Shown here: positions 34,127-45,310 of the stretch, piece by piece | Position numbering within the stretch: position 1 is the first letter of the stretch | Layout of the letters: every line of letters starts with the position of its first letter | Source: Methylohalomonas lacus | Lineage (GTDB): Bacteria; Pseudomonadota; Gammaproteobacteria; Methylohalomonadales; Methylohalomonadaceae | Reading direction: 5' to 3' | DNA: 64,000 nucleotides | Assembly: GCF_024808875.1 (NCBI RefSeq) | Contig: NZ_JANUCT010000016.1 | Coordinates: 1 to 64,000 of the forward strand | Notes under the pieces: model-generated | Told to the model about the DNA's origin: nothing | Database searches by the model: none | What the model saw: the letters and a program-made list of their open reading frames with translations, nothing else | Program-made: the position numbers and the translations under genes

Positions 34127-35252
34127 CCAGGCGCTGATACTCGGCGATGGCGAAACGATCGGTCATGCCGGCGATGTAGTCAGCCACGGCGCGTGCCCGG
34201 CCGGGTTCGCCGTGGCTGGCCTCGCGCGCCCGGATCTGCTGTTGCAGGGCACGCGGCAACAGGCCCGGCTTGCCGAAATAGGTCTCGAACAGCGTCGTGA
34301 TGATGGTTTGCGCCTTGTGCGACATGCGCTGGACACGGTAATCGAAATACAGGTACTCGCGCAGGAAGCGTTTCAGCGCCAGGTTACGGCCACGCATGGT
34401 TTCGGACAGCGCCAGCAGCGGTCCGCCGGCCTGGCGCACGGCATCGATATCCGCCGGCGCAGCCGCGGCAATACGCGTGCGGCTGGTTTCGACGAGATCG
34501 CTGACCAGAGTGTTGATCATGCGCCGGATCACCTCGTGCACCAGGCGCCGATGTTCGAGCGCCGGCCAGCGTTCGTGCACCTCGTTATAGGCGTCGGCGA
34601 ACAAGTCCACCGTACACAGTTCGTCGACGCTGATCAGGCCGGCACGCAGGCCGTCATCGACATCATGATTGTTGTAGGCGATCTCGTCGGCGATATTGGC
34701 CAGCTGGGCTTCCAGGCCCGGCTGACTGCCGTCGAGAAAGCGCAGGCCGACGCCGCCAAGCTCGGCGGCAATGTCGCGATCGCAGTGCTTGAGCACGCCC
34801 TCACGGGTTTCGAAAGTGAGATTCAGGCCGTCAAACTCGGCGTACTTCTCCTCCAGCTTGTCGACGACGCGCAGTGACTGCAGGTTATGCTCGAAGCCGC
34901 CAAAGTCGCGCATGCAGGTGTTCAGTGCATCCTGACCGGCATGGCCGAACGGCGTGTGACCGAGATCGTGGGCCAGGCTGATCGCCTCGGTCAGATCCTC
35001 GTCCAGTTGCAGCGCGCGGGCGATCGTGCGACCGATCTGCGCCACCTCGATGGAATGCGTCAGCCGGGTGCGAAACATGTCGCCCTCGTGGTTCACGAAC
35101 ACCTGGGTCTTGTATTCCAGCCGCCGGAATGCCGACGAATGTACGATGCGATCGCGGTCGCGCTGGTAGGGGCTGCGGTATTCGGATTCCGTTTCCGGGT
35201 AGCTACGGCCACGGCTGGTTGCGGCGCGGGCGGCGTAGGCAGCAGGCATCAT
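34101..35252 (-). CDS. dgt: Deoxyguanosinetriphosphate triphosphohydrolase-like protein
   Basis: HD-domain dNTPase of the Dgt family, which controls dNTP pools. Metal-binding motifs are visible: His in [15 protein letters not shown] in [11 protein letters not shown], and a later Asp in [10 protein letters not shown]. The N-terminal block [20 protein letters not shown] is diagnostic. The 383 residues fit the shorter type-2 class. It follows aroB by 8 bases on the same strand, so it is likely co-transcribed with aroKB. Confidence 0.93.
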   Translation of the reverse strand: MMPAAYAARAATSRGRSYPETESEYRSPYQRDRDRIVHSSAFRRLEYKTQVFVNHEGDMFRTRLTHSIEVAQIGRTIARALQLDEDLTEAISLAHDLGHTPFGHAGQDALNTCMRDFGGFEHNLQSLRVVDKLEEKYAEFDGLNLTFETREGVLKHCDRDIAAELGGVGLRFLDGSQPGLEAQLANIADEIAYNNHDVDDGLRAGLISVDELCTVDLFADAYNEVHERWPALEHRRLVHEVIRRMINTLVSDLVETSRTRIAAAAPADIDAVRQAGGPLLALSETMRGRNLALKRFLREYLYFDYRVQRMSHKAQTIITTLFETYFGKPGLLPRALQQQIRAREASHGEPGRARAVADYIAGMTDRFAIAEYQRLVDPVQPIR

Positions 35253-35260
35253 GGCAACAT

Positions 35261-36355
35261 TCAGGCCGGTTGCGCAGTCCGGCAGAAGTGCTCGAGCGTG
35301 GCAGCGAGCGCGTCATCGGCGTAATCCCCGGTCACCACCGCCGCGCCCAGGGCCTCGAGCAGGATCAGATAAACCTGACCATCGCGGGCCTTCTTGTCGA
35401 CCGCCATGTGCCGGCGGAACAGTTCCGGGGTCATGATCGCCGGCGGCTGCACCGGCAAACCGGTTGCCGTCAGCAGCTGCGCGATACGCTCGACGACGCC
35501 CGGCTCGATCCAGCCCAGCCGGGCCGACAGATCGGCCGCCATGAGCATGCCGGTGGCCACCGCTTCGCCGTGCAGCCAGTCGTGGTAGTTGAGGCCGGTC
35601 TCGATCGCGTGACCGAACGTGTGACCGAGATTGAGCAGGGCCCGCTGGCCGGATTCACGCTCGTCGGCGGCAACGACTGCCGCCTTGTGGCGGCAGGACT
35701 GTTCGATGGCATGGGTCAGCGCCGCGGTATCGTGGTTGCGCAACGCGGTCATATTCTGTTCCAGCCAGGTGTAGAACCCGGCGTCACGGATCAGACCGTA
35801 CTTGATGACCTCGGCCAGGCCCGCCGCCAGTTCGCGATCCGGCAGGGTTCCCAGTACGTCGGTATCGGCGATAACAGCGCGCGGCTGGTGGAACGCGCCG
35901 ATCATGTTCTTGCCCAGCGCGTGATTAACGGCGGTCTTGCCGCCCACCGAAGAATCAACCTGCGCCAGCAGGGTGGTCGGGATCTGGATGTAGGCGACAC
36001 CGCGCTGGTAACAGGCGGCAGCGAAGCCGGTCATGTCACCGATGACACCGCCGCCGAGCGCTATCAGCGTGCAGTTGCGGCCGAAACCCTGCTCCAGCAA
36101 GACACTGAGAATCTTTTCCAGCGTCTGCAGGTTCTTGGTTGACTCGCCGTCGGGCAATACCAGCGTCTCGACCTGGTAATCGGTCAGCGCCGCCGTAACC
36201 GCATCCAGATACAGCGGTGCAACAGTTTCATTACTGACCACGAGCACCTGGCGACCGGCCAGGTGCGGCATCAACAGTTCAGCCTGGCGCAACAGCCCGC
36301 TGCCGATGTGGATCGGGTAGCTGCGTTCGGCAAGTTCAACCTGAAGCGTTTTCAT
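35261..36355 (-). CDS. aroB: 3-dehydroquinate synthase
   Basis: Second enzyme of the shikimate pathway, NAD- and Zn-dependent. The 364 residues include the NAD-binding [14 protein letters not shown], the active-site stretch [21 protein letters not shown], and zinc ligands in [12 protein letters not shown]. It lies 11 bases downstream of aroK, the standard aroKB pair. Confidence 0.97.
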   Translation of the reverse strand: MKTLQVELAERSYPIHIGSGLLRQAELLMPHLAGRQVLVVSNETVAPLYLDAVTAALTDYQVETLVLPDGESTKNLQTLEKILSVLLEQGFGRNCTLIALGGGVIGDMTGFAAACYQRGVAYIQIPTTLLAQVDSSVGGKTAVNHALGKNMIGAFHQPRAVIADTDVLGTLPDRELAAGLAEVIKYGLIRDAGFYTWLEQNMTALRNHDTAALTHAIEQSCRHKAAVVAADERESGQRALLNLGHTFGHAIETGLNYHDWLHGEAVATGMLMAADLSARLGWIEPGVVERIAQLLTATGLPVQPPAIMTPELFRRHMAVDKKARDGQVYLILLEALGAAVVTGDYADDALAATLEHFCRTAQPA

Positions 36356-36366
36356 GACTGGACAGT

Positions 36367-36918
36367 TTACGTGGTCTGCAGCCGCCTGCAGATATTATTG
36401 ACGGTGCGCCGCACTGTAAGGCGGTCGGTATCGATAATCAAATCAGCCAGCTCCTGATACAGGGGCTCACGCTCGGCCAGTATTGCCTGGATACGCGCCA
36501 GCCGGTCGCCGTTCTGCAGCAACGGCCGTTGGCTGTCACGCTCGGTACGCGCCAGCAACTGTTCCGGTTCGGCACGCAGGTAGACGACAAAACCGCGCGT
36601 GCGCAAACAGGCACGATTGTCGGCATTCAATACCGCACCGCCGCCGGTTGCCAGAACCACACCCGGCAAGGCGGTCAGTTCGTCGATGACCTGCTGTTCG
36701 CGCCGCCGGAAACCGGCCTCACCCTCGATATCGAAGATCAGCGGGATATCGACACCGGTACGTGCCTCGATGGCATCATCGCTGTCATGAAATTCAAGCT
36801 TGAGGCGCCGGGCCAGTTGCCGGCCGATGGTCGACTTGCCGACGCCCATCGGCCCGATCAGAAAGACATTACCGGGAGCGGGAGCGGGAGCGCTGGGATC
36901 TGTGACGGTTGCCGACAT
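36367..36918 (-). CDS. aroK: Shikimate kinase
   Basis: Phosphorylates shikimate at O3. The Walker A motif GPMGVGKST and the shikimate-binding Asp in FHDSDDAIEARTG are present, with the GGGAVL glycine motif. The frame is open to 36978, but that region contains a terminator, so I start at MSATVTDP with AAGGA upstream. This yields 183 residues with a short Ala/Pro-rich N-terminal extension. Confidence 0.95.
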   Translation of the reverse strand: MSATVTDPSAPAPAPGNVFLIGPMGVGKSTIGRQLARRLKLEFHDSDDAIEARTGVDIPLIFDIEGEAGFRRREQQVIDELTALPGVVLATGGGAVLNADNRACLRTRGFVVYLRAEPEQLLARTERDSQRPLLQNGDRLARIQAILAEREPLYQELADLIIDTDRLTVRRTVNNICRRLQTT

Positions 36919-36952
36919 ACATGTTCCTTGCGTTAACCGCCGCTCGGCCAAC

Positions 36953-36983
36953 AAAAAACGGCGTGCCCGTGGGGACACGCCGT
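36953..36983 (-). terminator. Rho-independent terminator after pilQ
   Basis: On the minus strand the 11-bp stem ACGGCGTGTCC / GGGCACGCCGT (one G-T pair) with loop CCAC is followed by a run of T. It lies between the pilQ stop codon and aroK and separates the pil operon from aroKB-dgt. Confidence 0.85.
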
Positions 36984-37027
36984 ATTGTAAAGTGTGTCGG
37001 CTACGACAGGTAGTCGCTGCCGGTGCT

Positions 37028-39151
37028 CTAGATATTGACGCTCTCGTCCATGATCTTCGGCGTCACGAAAATCAGCAGCTCGGTTCGGTCACTCGACACG
37101 GACGTATTCCGGAACAGGAATCCGAGATACGGCAGGTCACCAAAGAACGGCACGCGCTCGGACTCCTGCCGGTCGCTCTGGGTATAAATGCCGCCCAGAA
37201 CTACCGTCTCGCCGTTATCGACCAGCACCTGCGTGGTCACCGAACGCGTATCGATTGGCGGCACACCCAGCACTTCGGGGCTGCCGCGCGTATCCTGGTT
37301 GACCTCCAGATCCAGCAGAATGCGGTCATCCGGTGTGATCTGTGGCGTGACGCGCAGACTCAGGACCGCCTTCTTGAATGACACCGATGTCGCGCCGCTG
37401 GACGAGGCTTCCTGGTAGGGAATCTCGACACCGGATTCGATCACGGCCTCGCGCTGATTGGCGGTAATCACGCGCGGACTGGAAATATCCTCGCCGCGGC
37501 CCTCGGCCAGTGCCGCCGAAAGTTCCAGCTGCAGCAGGTAGGAGCCGATCTTGCCGACCGCCAATCCCAAAGCAGCGCTGGGATTCGCCACCGGCAGGTC
37601 GACGATGAAGTTTTCCAGGTCATCGGTATGGAAAGCGGTGTTGCCGTTGAAATTGGTATCACCCTCGATCTTGCCGCCAATGATTGTACGCGGGTTGGTG
37701 GCAGCGTTGCGACTGTACCCGAATTTCACACCCAGATCCTTGGCGAAGCTTTCGTCGGCATTGACGATGCGCGACTCGATCAGGACTTGGCGAACCGGGA
37801 CGTCGAGCTTGACCACCATCTCGCGGATTGCCTGCAGACTGCTGCCGGTATCCTGGACGATGAGTGTATTGGTGCGTTCGTCCACGGTCACGTTGCCGCG
37901 TTCCGACAGCAGGTTGTTGGCCTCGGCCTTCATCAGGCTGGCGAGATCGCCGGCCTTGGCATAGTTGACCTGAATGAATTCAGTGCGCAATGGCTCCAGA
38001 TCCTGGATCTGTTGCTCGGCTTCCAGCTCCAGCTTCTCGCGTGCAGCGATCTCTTCCTGCGGCGCTACCATGATGACGTTACCGTCCTGGCGCATGCCCA
38101 GGCCCTTAGACTTGAGGATGATGTCCAGCGCCTGATCCCAGGGCACATTTTTAAGTCGCAGGGTGACATTGCCGCCGACCGAGTCACTGGCAACCATATT
38201 CAGGCCGGTAAAATCGGCGATCAGCTGCAATACCGCTCGCACCTCGATGTTCTGGAAGTTCAGCGACAGCCGTTCGCCGGTGTAGCCGAACTCGTCCTTC
38301 TTCTTTTCTTCCCGCTCGGCCTCGCTCAATGGCTTGAGCTCTACCGTGAAAGCACCGCCCGACTGGTAGGCCAGATGGTCGAACTCGCCACTGGCTGCCT
38401 TGATTTCCATGCGCACGCCGTTACCGCGTGTTTGTGTATCGATAATGCTAACGGGGGTGGCAAAGTCGATCACGTCCAGGCGCCGGTCAAGATGTTCCGG
38501 CAGACGGGTATCGAGAAAGTCGACCACAACCTTTTCACCCTGCTTGTTCATGTCGACACCGACTGACGGATCGGACAGTTGCACGATCACGCGACCTTCA
38601 CCCTGCTCACCGCGACGGAAATCGATATTCTCGATACGACCACTGGCACTGCCCGACTCTGTTCGCGCGGCAATCTCCTTGCTGGTCGACTGTGCCCGGC
38701 TGGGCGCACTTACACCACGGCCTTCGAGCGCAACGATTACGTTATTGCCTTCGCGGCGCAGCTTGTAGGGTACCGAGTCGTTCAGGTTGATCACGACACG
38801 GGTACGCCCGGAGGCCTCGACCGTCGATACGCTGTGTGCCATGCCGACACCGATATTCGTGGTTTTCTCCTGCAGGTTCAGCTGTGTGTCGGGAAAATCC
38901 AGCGCAATACGGGCCGGGTTGTCGGTCGTAAAGTGCGTTGGCTCTTCACTCAGCGGTTCGGACAATTGGAGCTTAACCTCCACCTTGTCGCCCGGCAGGC
39001 TCGTGTAACTCACGTCATCGAGCGTGCGCGCATGCACCTGAGCGCCAACACTGAGCAAGGTGCACGCGACCAGCAAGCGCCGCAGCCAGCTTTCCCATGC
39101 CGCAGACGATCGCGTCATCATATGGCCCGTTTTCATGATAACTATCCCCAT
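37028..39151 (-). CDS. pilQ: Type IV pilus secretin PilQ
   Basis: Outer-membrane channel through which the type IV pilus passes. The 707 residues have a signal sequence (hydrophobic RRLLVACTLLSVGAQVHA), two AMIN domains, an STN/N0 domain (about 300-360), an N1-type domain and the C-terminal secretin core with VPFFGDLPYLGFLFR near its end. The ATG lies 5 bases after the pilP stop, with GAGGGG in the pilP tail acting as ribosome site; a second ATG 5 codons later is possible. A terminator follows the gene. Confidence 0.96.
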   Translation of the reverse strand: MGIVIMKTGHMMTRSSAAWESWLRRLLVACTLLSVGAQVHARTLDDVSYTSLPGDKVEVKLQLSEPLSEEPTHFTTDNPARIALDFPDTQLNLQEKTTNIGVGMAHSVSTVEASGRTRVVINLNDSVPYKLRREGNNVIVALEGRGVSAPSRAQSTSKEIAARTESGSASGRIENIDFRRGEQGEGRVIVQLSDPSVGVDMNKQGEKVVVDFLDTRLPEHLDRRLDVIDFATPVSIIDTQTRGNGVRMEIKAASGEFDHLAYQSGGAFTVELKPLSEAEREEKKKDEFGYTGERLSLNFQNIEVRAVLQLIADFTGLNMVASDSVGGNVTLRLKNVPWDQALDIILKSKGLGMRQDGNVIMVAPQEEIAAREKLELEAEQQIQDLEPLRTEFIQVNYAKAGDLASLMKAEANNLLSERGNVTVDERTNTLIVQDTGSSLQAIREMVVKLDVPVRQVLIESRIVNADESFAKDLGVKFGYSRNAATNPRTIIGGKIEGDTNFNGNTAFHTDDLENFIVDLPVANPSAALGLAVGKIGSYLLQLELSAALAEGRGEDISSPRVITANQREAVIESGVEIPYQEASSSGATSVSFKKAVLSLRVTPQITPDDRILLDLEVNQDTRGSPEVLGVPPIDTRSVTTQVLVDNGETVVLGGIYTQSDRQESERVPFFGDLPYLGFLFRNTSVSSDRTELLIFVTPKIMDESVNI

Positions 39152-39156
39152 CGGGT

Positions 39157-39735
39157 TTACCCCTCGTCAGACAATGCGATGGCCGCTTCACGTTCCTGCC
39201 AACGACCCTGGCTGTCCTTGATTATTTCTCGTAGTTCTATGTGATCTTCGTAAATATTGGTGATTTTGCCGATGTTACGTCCCATGTAATTACCGACGGC
39301 AACCCGGTGGACGACACCGTCCGGGTCACGCACGATGGCCCACAGATCATCGCCATCTTCCAGCGTACCCACCATGTCCAGGCTGTCGAGTTCAAACTGC
39401 TCCAGCTCCTCGCGATTGCGATGGTGTATTTCCCGTGCCATCGCTTCGGTCAGACCGGCATCGTCGCCCTCGCCTTCGGGCTCCGGATCCTTCTTGTAAA
39501 ACAGTTTGAACGGATTGCGTGCGCCTTCCTCTCCCGACTGGTAGGCATAAGCCTCATACGGCCTGATCTCCGGCAGCGGTTCGATACGACCACCGGGACG
39601 CGCGAGTACCTCCTGCGCGTAGCTTTCCAGATCGCTCATGTCGCGCGATACGCAGCCGCCCAGCAACAGACAAGCCAGGCTTAGCGAAAGGGTCAGCTTA
39701 ACGCCGGCGCCTGTTTTTAGCCTTGGGCTTGTCAT
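39157..39735 (-). CDS. pilP: Type IV pilus assembly lipoprotein PilP
   Basis: Inner-membrane-anchored lipoprotein that links the PilNO complex to the secretin PilQ. The lipobox is LLGGC, after a short basic start and a hydrophobic core. The C-terminal beta domain contains the typical LVGTLEDG-like block (here MVGTLEDGDDLWAIV). I start at MTSPRLKTG, which overlaps the end of pilO by 38 bases and has GAGG upstream; the frame extends 16 codons further. Confidence 0.94.
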   Translation of the reverse strand: MTSPRLKTGAGVKLTLSLSLACLLLGGCVSRDMSDLESYAQEVLARPGGRIEPLPEIRPYEAYAYQSGEEGARNPFKLFYKKDPEPEGEGDDAGLTEAMAREIHHRNREELEQFELDSLDMVGTLEDGDDLWAIVRDPDGVVHRVAVGNYMGRNIGKITNIYEDHIELREIIKDSQGRWQEREAAIALSDEG

Positions 39736-40321
39736 CCTGAATTTCCTCTTCTTCCAGCGCTCGGTAAGTCTTGGCCACGGCATTCATTGTCAACTCGTCA
39801 TCATTACCGCGACTGATGGCCACATTATGCGTTGTGACAATGCGCGGCAGGGCAGCGATACCACTGACAAATTCGCCGAACTGATGGTAGTCACCAACCA
39901 CACGGATTTCGATCGGCAGTTCGGCGTAGAATTCGGACGGGATTTCGTCGCCGGGCTTGAACAATTCGAATTCCAGTCCGGCCGCCAGCCCGGTTTGCGA
40001 GATGTCGACCAACAGGCCGGCCACCTCGGTCTGGTTCGGCAGCTGCCGCAACATGTCACCGAACGACTCTTCCATCTCCGTCATCTGCTGCTTCAGGGCA
40101 TCCAGGTTGGCGGCTTTCTTCTGCTTGGTCTCGAAGGTCTGGCGCAGCTCCTGCTCGCGGGCCTCGGCGGCGGCCAGTTCTTCCTGCTGTTCACTGATAT
40201 CGTAATGGTAGGTGGCGTAACCGATGACCGCACAGACCACCAGGATGACCACGACCTTCGCCGGCCACGGCCAGCCGCCGATATTATTGATATCGAGGTT
40301 TTTGTACTCGTCGAGGTTCAT
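39698..40321 (-). CDS. pilO: Type IV pilus inner-membrane protein PilO
   Basis: Forms a heterodimer with PilN in the inner-membrane alignment complex. The 207 residues have a short cytoplasmic start (NLDEYKNLDINNIGGWPW), one membrane helix, a coiled coil (about 50-90) and the ferredoxin-like periplasmic domain. It overlaps pilN by 4 bases (ATGA) and pilP by 38 bases, consistent with coupled translation. Confidence 0.95.
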   Translation of the reverse strand: MNLDEYKNLDINNIGGWPWPAKVVVILVVCAVIGYATYHYDISEQQEELAAAEAREQELRQTFETKQKKAANLDALKQQMTEMEESFGDMLRQLPNQTEVAGLLVDISQTGLAAGLEFELFKPGDEIPSEFYAELPIEIRVVGDYHQFGEFVSGIAALPRIVTTHNVAISRGNDDELTMNAVAKTYRALEEEEIQDDKPKAKNRRRR

Positions 40322-40889
40322 GCCTCTTCCTCTTCGCCATCGGCCTTCGGTATCACCTGGTCAAAGCGCAGGGTAAAGTTGCTGATACGCAGGCCCTCGG
40401 CGGTCTCCGCCTGAATGATGTCGAGCTTCGGGTTCTCAAGCCAATCCGAGCTTTCCAGGTTGCGCATGAAAGATGACACACGGGCATTCGACTGGGCGGC
40501 ACCGTTGATGGTGATATTGGCCCCCTCCTGCTTGACGCTGGTCAGACTGACGCCTTCCGGCAGGCTGCGCACCATTTCGTCAAACAGGCGCACGATCAAC
40601 GGCCGGTTGGTCTGCAATTGTTCAATCGCGCGCATGCGTGCCAGCAGGCGTTCCTTCTCGCGCTCAAGCGTTTCGATTTCCTTGATGCGCTCATCGAGCT
40701 GGCTGATCTGCTGCTCGAGAAACTGGTTACGGGTGTTTTTCTGGTAGTCGATCTTCTCGCTATAGAAAAAGTGGAAGCCATACCAGATGACCAGCGTCGC
40801 CGCGGCGGCGATGCCGAGCAAGCCGAAGAATTCGTTCTGCTGATGTTTGCGACGCTCCTGGCGCCAGGGGAGTAGATTGATCCGTGCCA

Positions 40890-40890
<1 letters not shown>
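40318..40890 (-). CDS. pilN: Type IV pilus inner-membrane protein PilN
   Basis: Bitopic protein that binds PilM through its N-terminal motif INLLPWR, visible here at residues 4-10. It is followed by one membrane helix (about 22-42), a coiled coil and a periplasmic ferredoxin-like domain. The start overlaps the pilM stop (TGATG). The 190 residues are typical. Confidence 0.95.
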
Positions 40891-42002
<1,112 letters not shown>

Positions 42003-42018
42003 TTAACTGTTTATTGCG

Positions 42019-42047
42019 ACTATAGCCAAGCGAAACTTAAAAAACAA
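42019..42047 (-). promoter_or_regulatory. Candidate promoter of pilMNOPQ
   Basis: On the minus strand TTGTTT (42042-42047) and TATAGT (42019-42024) are separated by 17 bases, in an AT-rich 190-base gap between pilM and the divergent PBP1a gene. The implied leader is about 60 bases. Confidence 0.5.
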
Positions 42048-42141
42048 ATACTTTTTGCCGTTTCTTCAACGAAATACGCAAAAATGATAAGTAATTCACT
42101 CAATTTCCAAATGTAGTGACAAACAACGCCAAAACCACAAT

Positions 42142-44664
42142 ATGTTGAGATTTGCCTTTAATGCCCTGCTGGGCCTGATACTGCTCGGCGCTGCCGGTGC
42201 TGCCATCGTTGCCTTGTATATTGTCCCTCAATTGCCCGAGATCGAGCAGTTGCGCGACGTCGAATTGCAGGTGCCGCTACGCGTTTACAGCCATGATAGT
42301 TCGCTTATCGCCGAATTCGGTGAAATGCGTCGCAGTCCTGTCGATGTCGAAGATATACCGCCGCGCTTCATTCAGGCCTTCCTGGCTGCCGAGGACGATC
42401 GCTTCTTCGAACACCCGGGGGTCGACTGGCAGGGCATACTGCGCGCGGCGATCGAGCTGGTGCGCACCGGTGAAAAGACCCAGGGTGGCAGCACGATCAC
42501 CATGCAGGTCGCACGCAACTTCTTTCTCAGCCGCGAGAAGTCCTACCTGCGCAAGATCAACGAGATCTTCCTGGCACTGAAGATGGAGCGCGAGCTCAGC
42601 AAGCAGGAAATCCTCGAACTGTATCTAAACAAGATCTACCTCGGTCAGCGTGCCTACGGCATCGCCGCCGCCGCCCGCGTTTACTACGGCAGCGACGTCA
42701 ACGAACTGACGCTGGACCAGATGGCCTTGATCGCCGGGCTGCCGAAGGCACCGTCGACCACCAATCCGGTCACCAGCCCGGAACGCGCGCGCGATCGCCG
42801 CACCTACGTGCTCAATCGCATGAAGCAGCTCGGCTACATCGACGCGCACGAATACGGCGAAGCGGTAAACATGCCGGTTGCCGTCCAGCTGCACGGTACC
42901 CGGACCGAGTTGAATGCGCCATATGTCGCCGAAATGGTACGCAAGTACATGATCGAGACCTACGGCGAGGAGGAGACCTACACCGGCGGTTATCGCGTCT
43001 ACACCACCCTCCGCGACGAACAACAGACCGCCGCCAACCAGGCGTTGCGGCAGGCCCTGCTCGACTACGATCGCCGCCATGGCTATCGCGGTCCGGAACA
43101 CAACCACGAACTGCCGGCCGACGGCGACGCTGACGACTGGCGCGCACTGCTCGACAACTACTCGACGCTGGGCGGCCTGAAGCCGGCACTGGTCACTGAT
43201 GTCGGTGAGAAATCGCTCAGTGTTTACGTGAAGGATGTCGGTGCCGTCGACATCGGCTGGGACGGTATGGCCTGGGCACAACCGTACAAGACCGAAAACT
43301 GGCGTGGCGCCAAGCCGGAAACCGCAGCCGATGTGGCCAGTGCCGGCGACATCGTGCGTGTGGTCGCAGCACAAGCGGCCAGCAGCGAAGAATCCACCAC
43401 GGCAGAGAGCGATACCAGCGAACCACCGGAGCAGCAATGGCGCCTCAGTCAGTTGCCGGCGGTGGAGGGCGCACTGGTGTCGCTGGATCCGAGCGATGGC
43501 GCGACGCTGGCCCTGACCGGCGGCTTCGATTTCGAGCGCAGCAAGTTCAACCGCGTCACCCAGGCACGGCGGCAGCCCGGCTCCAGTTTCAAACCGTTCA
43601 TCTACTCGGCTGCCCTGGCCAAGGGCTATACGCCGGCCAGCCTGATCAATGACGCACCGATCATGTTCGCCGACACCAGCATCGACGACGAGTGGCGGCC
43701 GAAAAACTACAGCGGCAAGAGCTACGGCCCGACGCGCATGCGCGAGGCATTAATCCACTCGCGCAACCTGGTCTCTATTCGGCTGCTGCACGCCGTCGGC
43801 CTGCCGTTCGCGCTGGAACACATGCGGCGGTTCGGTTTCGACACCGAAAAACTGCCGGCCAACCTGTCGCTGGCCCTGGGCAGCGGCGGTGTGACACCGT
43901 ACGAGCTGGCGCGCGGCTACAGCGTATTCGCCAACGGTGGCTTCCTGGTACAACCCTATTTCATCGACCACATCGAACGCTACGACGAAGGCGAGGTATA
44001 CGCGGCCGAACCGTTGCTGGCCTGCAATGAATGCGAAACCGACAATGTCACGGAGCGAACGGAAGAGGTTGAGGACGCCGCGGCCGGGGCCGATGATCCG
44101 GCCGCGGTGCTCCAGGCCGGGGCCGGGCTGACGCCATTGCCGCCGGCCCTGGATCGCTTCGCGCCGCGGACCCTGGACGCGCAGAATGCCTGGCTGATCA
44201 GCTCGATGACCCGTGACGTCGTGCGCCGCGGTACCGGCGCACGCGCCTATCGCGAACTCGGCCGCGACGATCTGTCCGGCAAGACCGGCACCACCAACGA
44301 CCAGCGCGACGCCTGGTTTGCCGGCTTCAACCGCGACATCGTCACCGTCGTCTGGGTTGGTTTCGACCAGTTCCAGCCGCTTGGCAACCGCGAAACCGGT
44401 GCCAGCGCGGCGCTGCCGATGTGGATCGACCACATGCGGGTGGTGCTGGAGGGCCACGACGAGGCCATCCTGCCGCGCCCGGACGGGCTGGTAAACGCAC
44501 GCATCGATCCGGACACCGGCAAGCTGGCGCGCGCCGACAACCCGGACGCCGTTTTCGAGATATTCCCGGCCGACAACGTGCCCAGTGAATACAGTCGCAG
44601 CCAACGGTCCGACAGCTACCGTGGCGGCGACGGAGACGGGGAATACTCGGATCAATTGTTCTAG
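42142..44664 (+). CDS. mrcA: Penicillin-binding protein 1A, bifunctional
   Basis: Peptidoglycan glycosyltransferase and DD-transpeptidase anchored in the inner membrane. One membrane helix (about 5-28) precedes the GT51 domain, with catalytic Glu in AAEDDRFFEHPG and the GGSTITMQVARN block. An OB-like insertion (about 310-420) is followed by the transpeptidase: SSFK (nucleophile), SRN and KTGTT. The 840 residues match E. coli PBP1a (850). An acidic stretch near residue 640 is an insertion of low complexity. Divergent from pilM, a widely conserved arrangement. Confidence 0.96.
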   Translation: MLRFAFNALLGLILLGAAGAAIVALYIVPQLPEIEQLRDVELQVPLRVYSHDSSLIAEFGEMRRSPVDVEDIPPRFIQAFLAAEDDRFFEHPGVDWQGILRAAIELVRTGEKTQGGSTITMQVARNFFLSREKSYLRKINEIFLALKMERELSKQEILELYLNKIYLGQRAYGIAAAARVYYGSDVNELTLDQMALIAGLPKAPSTTNPVTSPERARDRRTYVLNRMKQLGYIDAHEYGEAVNMPVAVQLHGTRTELNAPYVAEMVRKYMIETYGEEETYTGGYRVYTTLRDEQQTAANQALRQALLDYDRRHGYRGPEHNHELPADGDADDWRALLDNYSTLGGLKPALVTDVGEKSLSVYVKDVGAVDIGWDGMAWAQPYKTENWRGAKPETAADVASAGDIVRVVAAQAASSEESTTAESDTSEPPEQQWRLSQLPAVEGALVSLDPSDGATLALTGGFDFERSKFNRVTQARRQPGSSFKPFIYSAALAKGYTPASLINDAPIMFADTSIDDEWRPKNYSGKSYGPTRMREALIHSRNLVSIRLLHAVGLPFALEHMRRFGFDTEKLPANLSLALGSGGVTPYELARGYSVFANGGFLVQPYFIDHIERYDEGEVYAAEPLLACNECETDNVTERTEEVEDAAAGADDPAAVLQAGAGLTPLPPALDRFAPRTLDAQNAWLISSMTRDVVRRGTGARAYRELGRDDLSGKTGTTNDQRDAWFAGFNRDIVTVVWVGFDQFQPLGNRETGASAALPMWIDHMRVVLEGHDEAILPRPDGLVNARIDPDTGKLARADNPDAVFEIFPADNVPSEYSRSQRSDSYRGGDGDGEYSDQLF

Positions 44665-44679
44665 CAGCAGACTATCGCC

Positions 44680-45300
44680 ATGAGCGCACGCGCAAAATTC
44701 GTCCGCCAGGAACTGGCCCAACTCGCCGCCCGGCTGGTGGCCGTCGATGGCGTCAACGATTACCTGGTCGCCAAGCGCAAGGCCGCCGAGCGTATGGGCG
44801 TCAACAGCCGCCAGCAACTGCCCAGCAACCAGGAAATCGAGCAGGCGCTGACCGACTACCAGCGCCTGTTCCAAAGCGAATCGCAACCGGCACTGCTGGC
44901 CGAGCAGCGGCGGCTGGCGGCCCGGGCGCTGGAACTGTTCGCTGCCTACAAGCCCCGGCTGGCCGGCCCGGCGGCCGACGGCACCGCCGGCAGGCACAGC
45001 GAGGTCCAGCTGCATCTGTATGCCGACGCCATCGAGGACATCGCCGTGGAACTGATCGATCGCCAGATCCCCTACGAAAACTGCGAGCGTCGCGTGCGCC
45101 TCAATGCCGCCACGGTCAACCAGTATCCGGCCTATCGCTTTCTCGCTGAAGGCCATCCCGTGGTCCTCATCGTCTTTCCGCTTAAGGATCGCAACCAGTC
45201 GCCACTGAGCCCGACCGACGGCCGTACCATGCAACGGCTGAATCTGCACGAACTGCGCCAGCTACTCGACGCCAGCCAACCGCACGACAACGACGCCTGA
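44680..45300 (+). CDS. Uncharacterised 206-residue protein between PBP1a and PriA
   Basis: I do not recognise the family. The protein is largely helical and charged, without membrane segments. The first 60 residues (QELAQLAARLVAVDGV, then VAKRKAAERMGV) and the block HSEVQLHLYADAIEDIAVEL look conserved in character; similar proteins are sometimes labelled nucleotidyltransferase in this lineage, but I see no GS...D motif that proves it. It starts 15 bases after the mrcA stop and ends 10 bases before priA, so it is probably in an operon with them. Confidence 0.75.
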   Translation: MSARAKFVRQELAQLAARLVAVDGVNDYLVAKRKAAERMGVNSRQQLPSNQEIEQALTDYQRLFQSESQPALLAEQRRLAARALELFAAYKPRLAGPAADGTAGRHSEVQLHLYADAIEDIAVELIDRQIPYENCERRVRLNAATVNQYPAYRFLAEGHPVVLIVFPLKDRNQSPLSPTDGRTMQRLNLHELRQLLDASQPHDNDA

Positions 45301-45310
45301 ACGGCCTGCC

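Noticed and set aside
36919-36978. Upstream 20-codon extension of aroK
   Set aside because: It reads through the rho-independent terminator of pilQ, and the ribosome site fits the downstream ATG.
43750-45249. Long open frame (499 codons) on the minus strand across the end of mrcA
   Set aside because: It is antisense to well-supported PBP1a and its neighbour. Long antisense frames are expected in GC-rich coding DNA, and its product lacks any domain.
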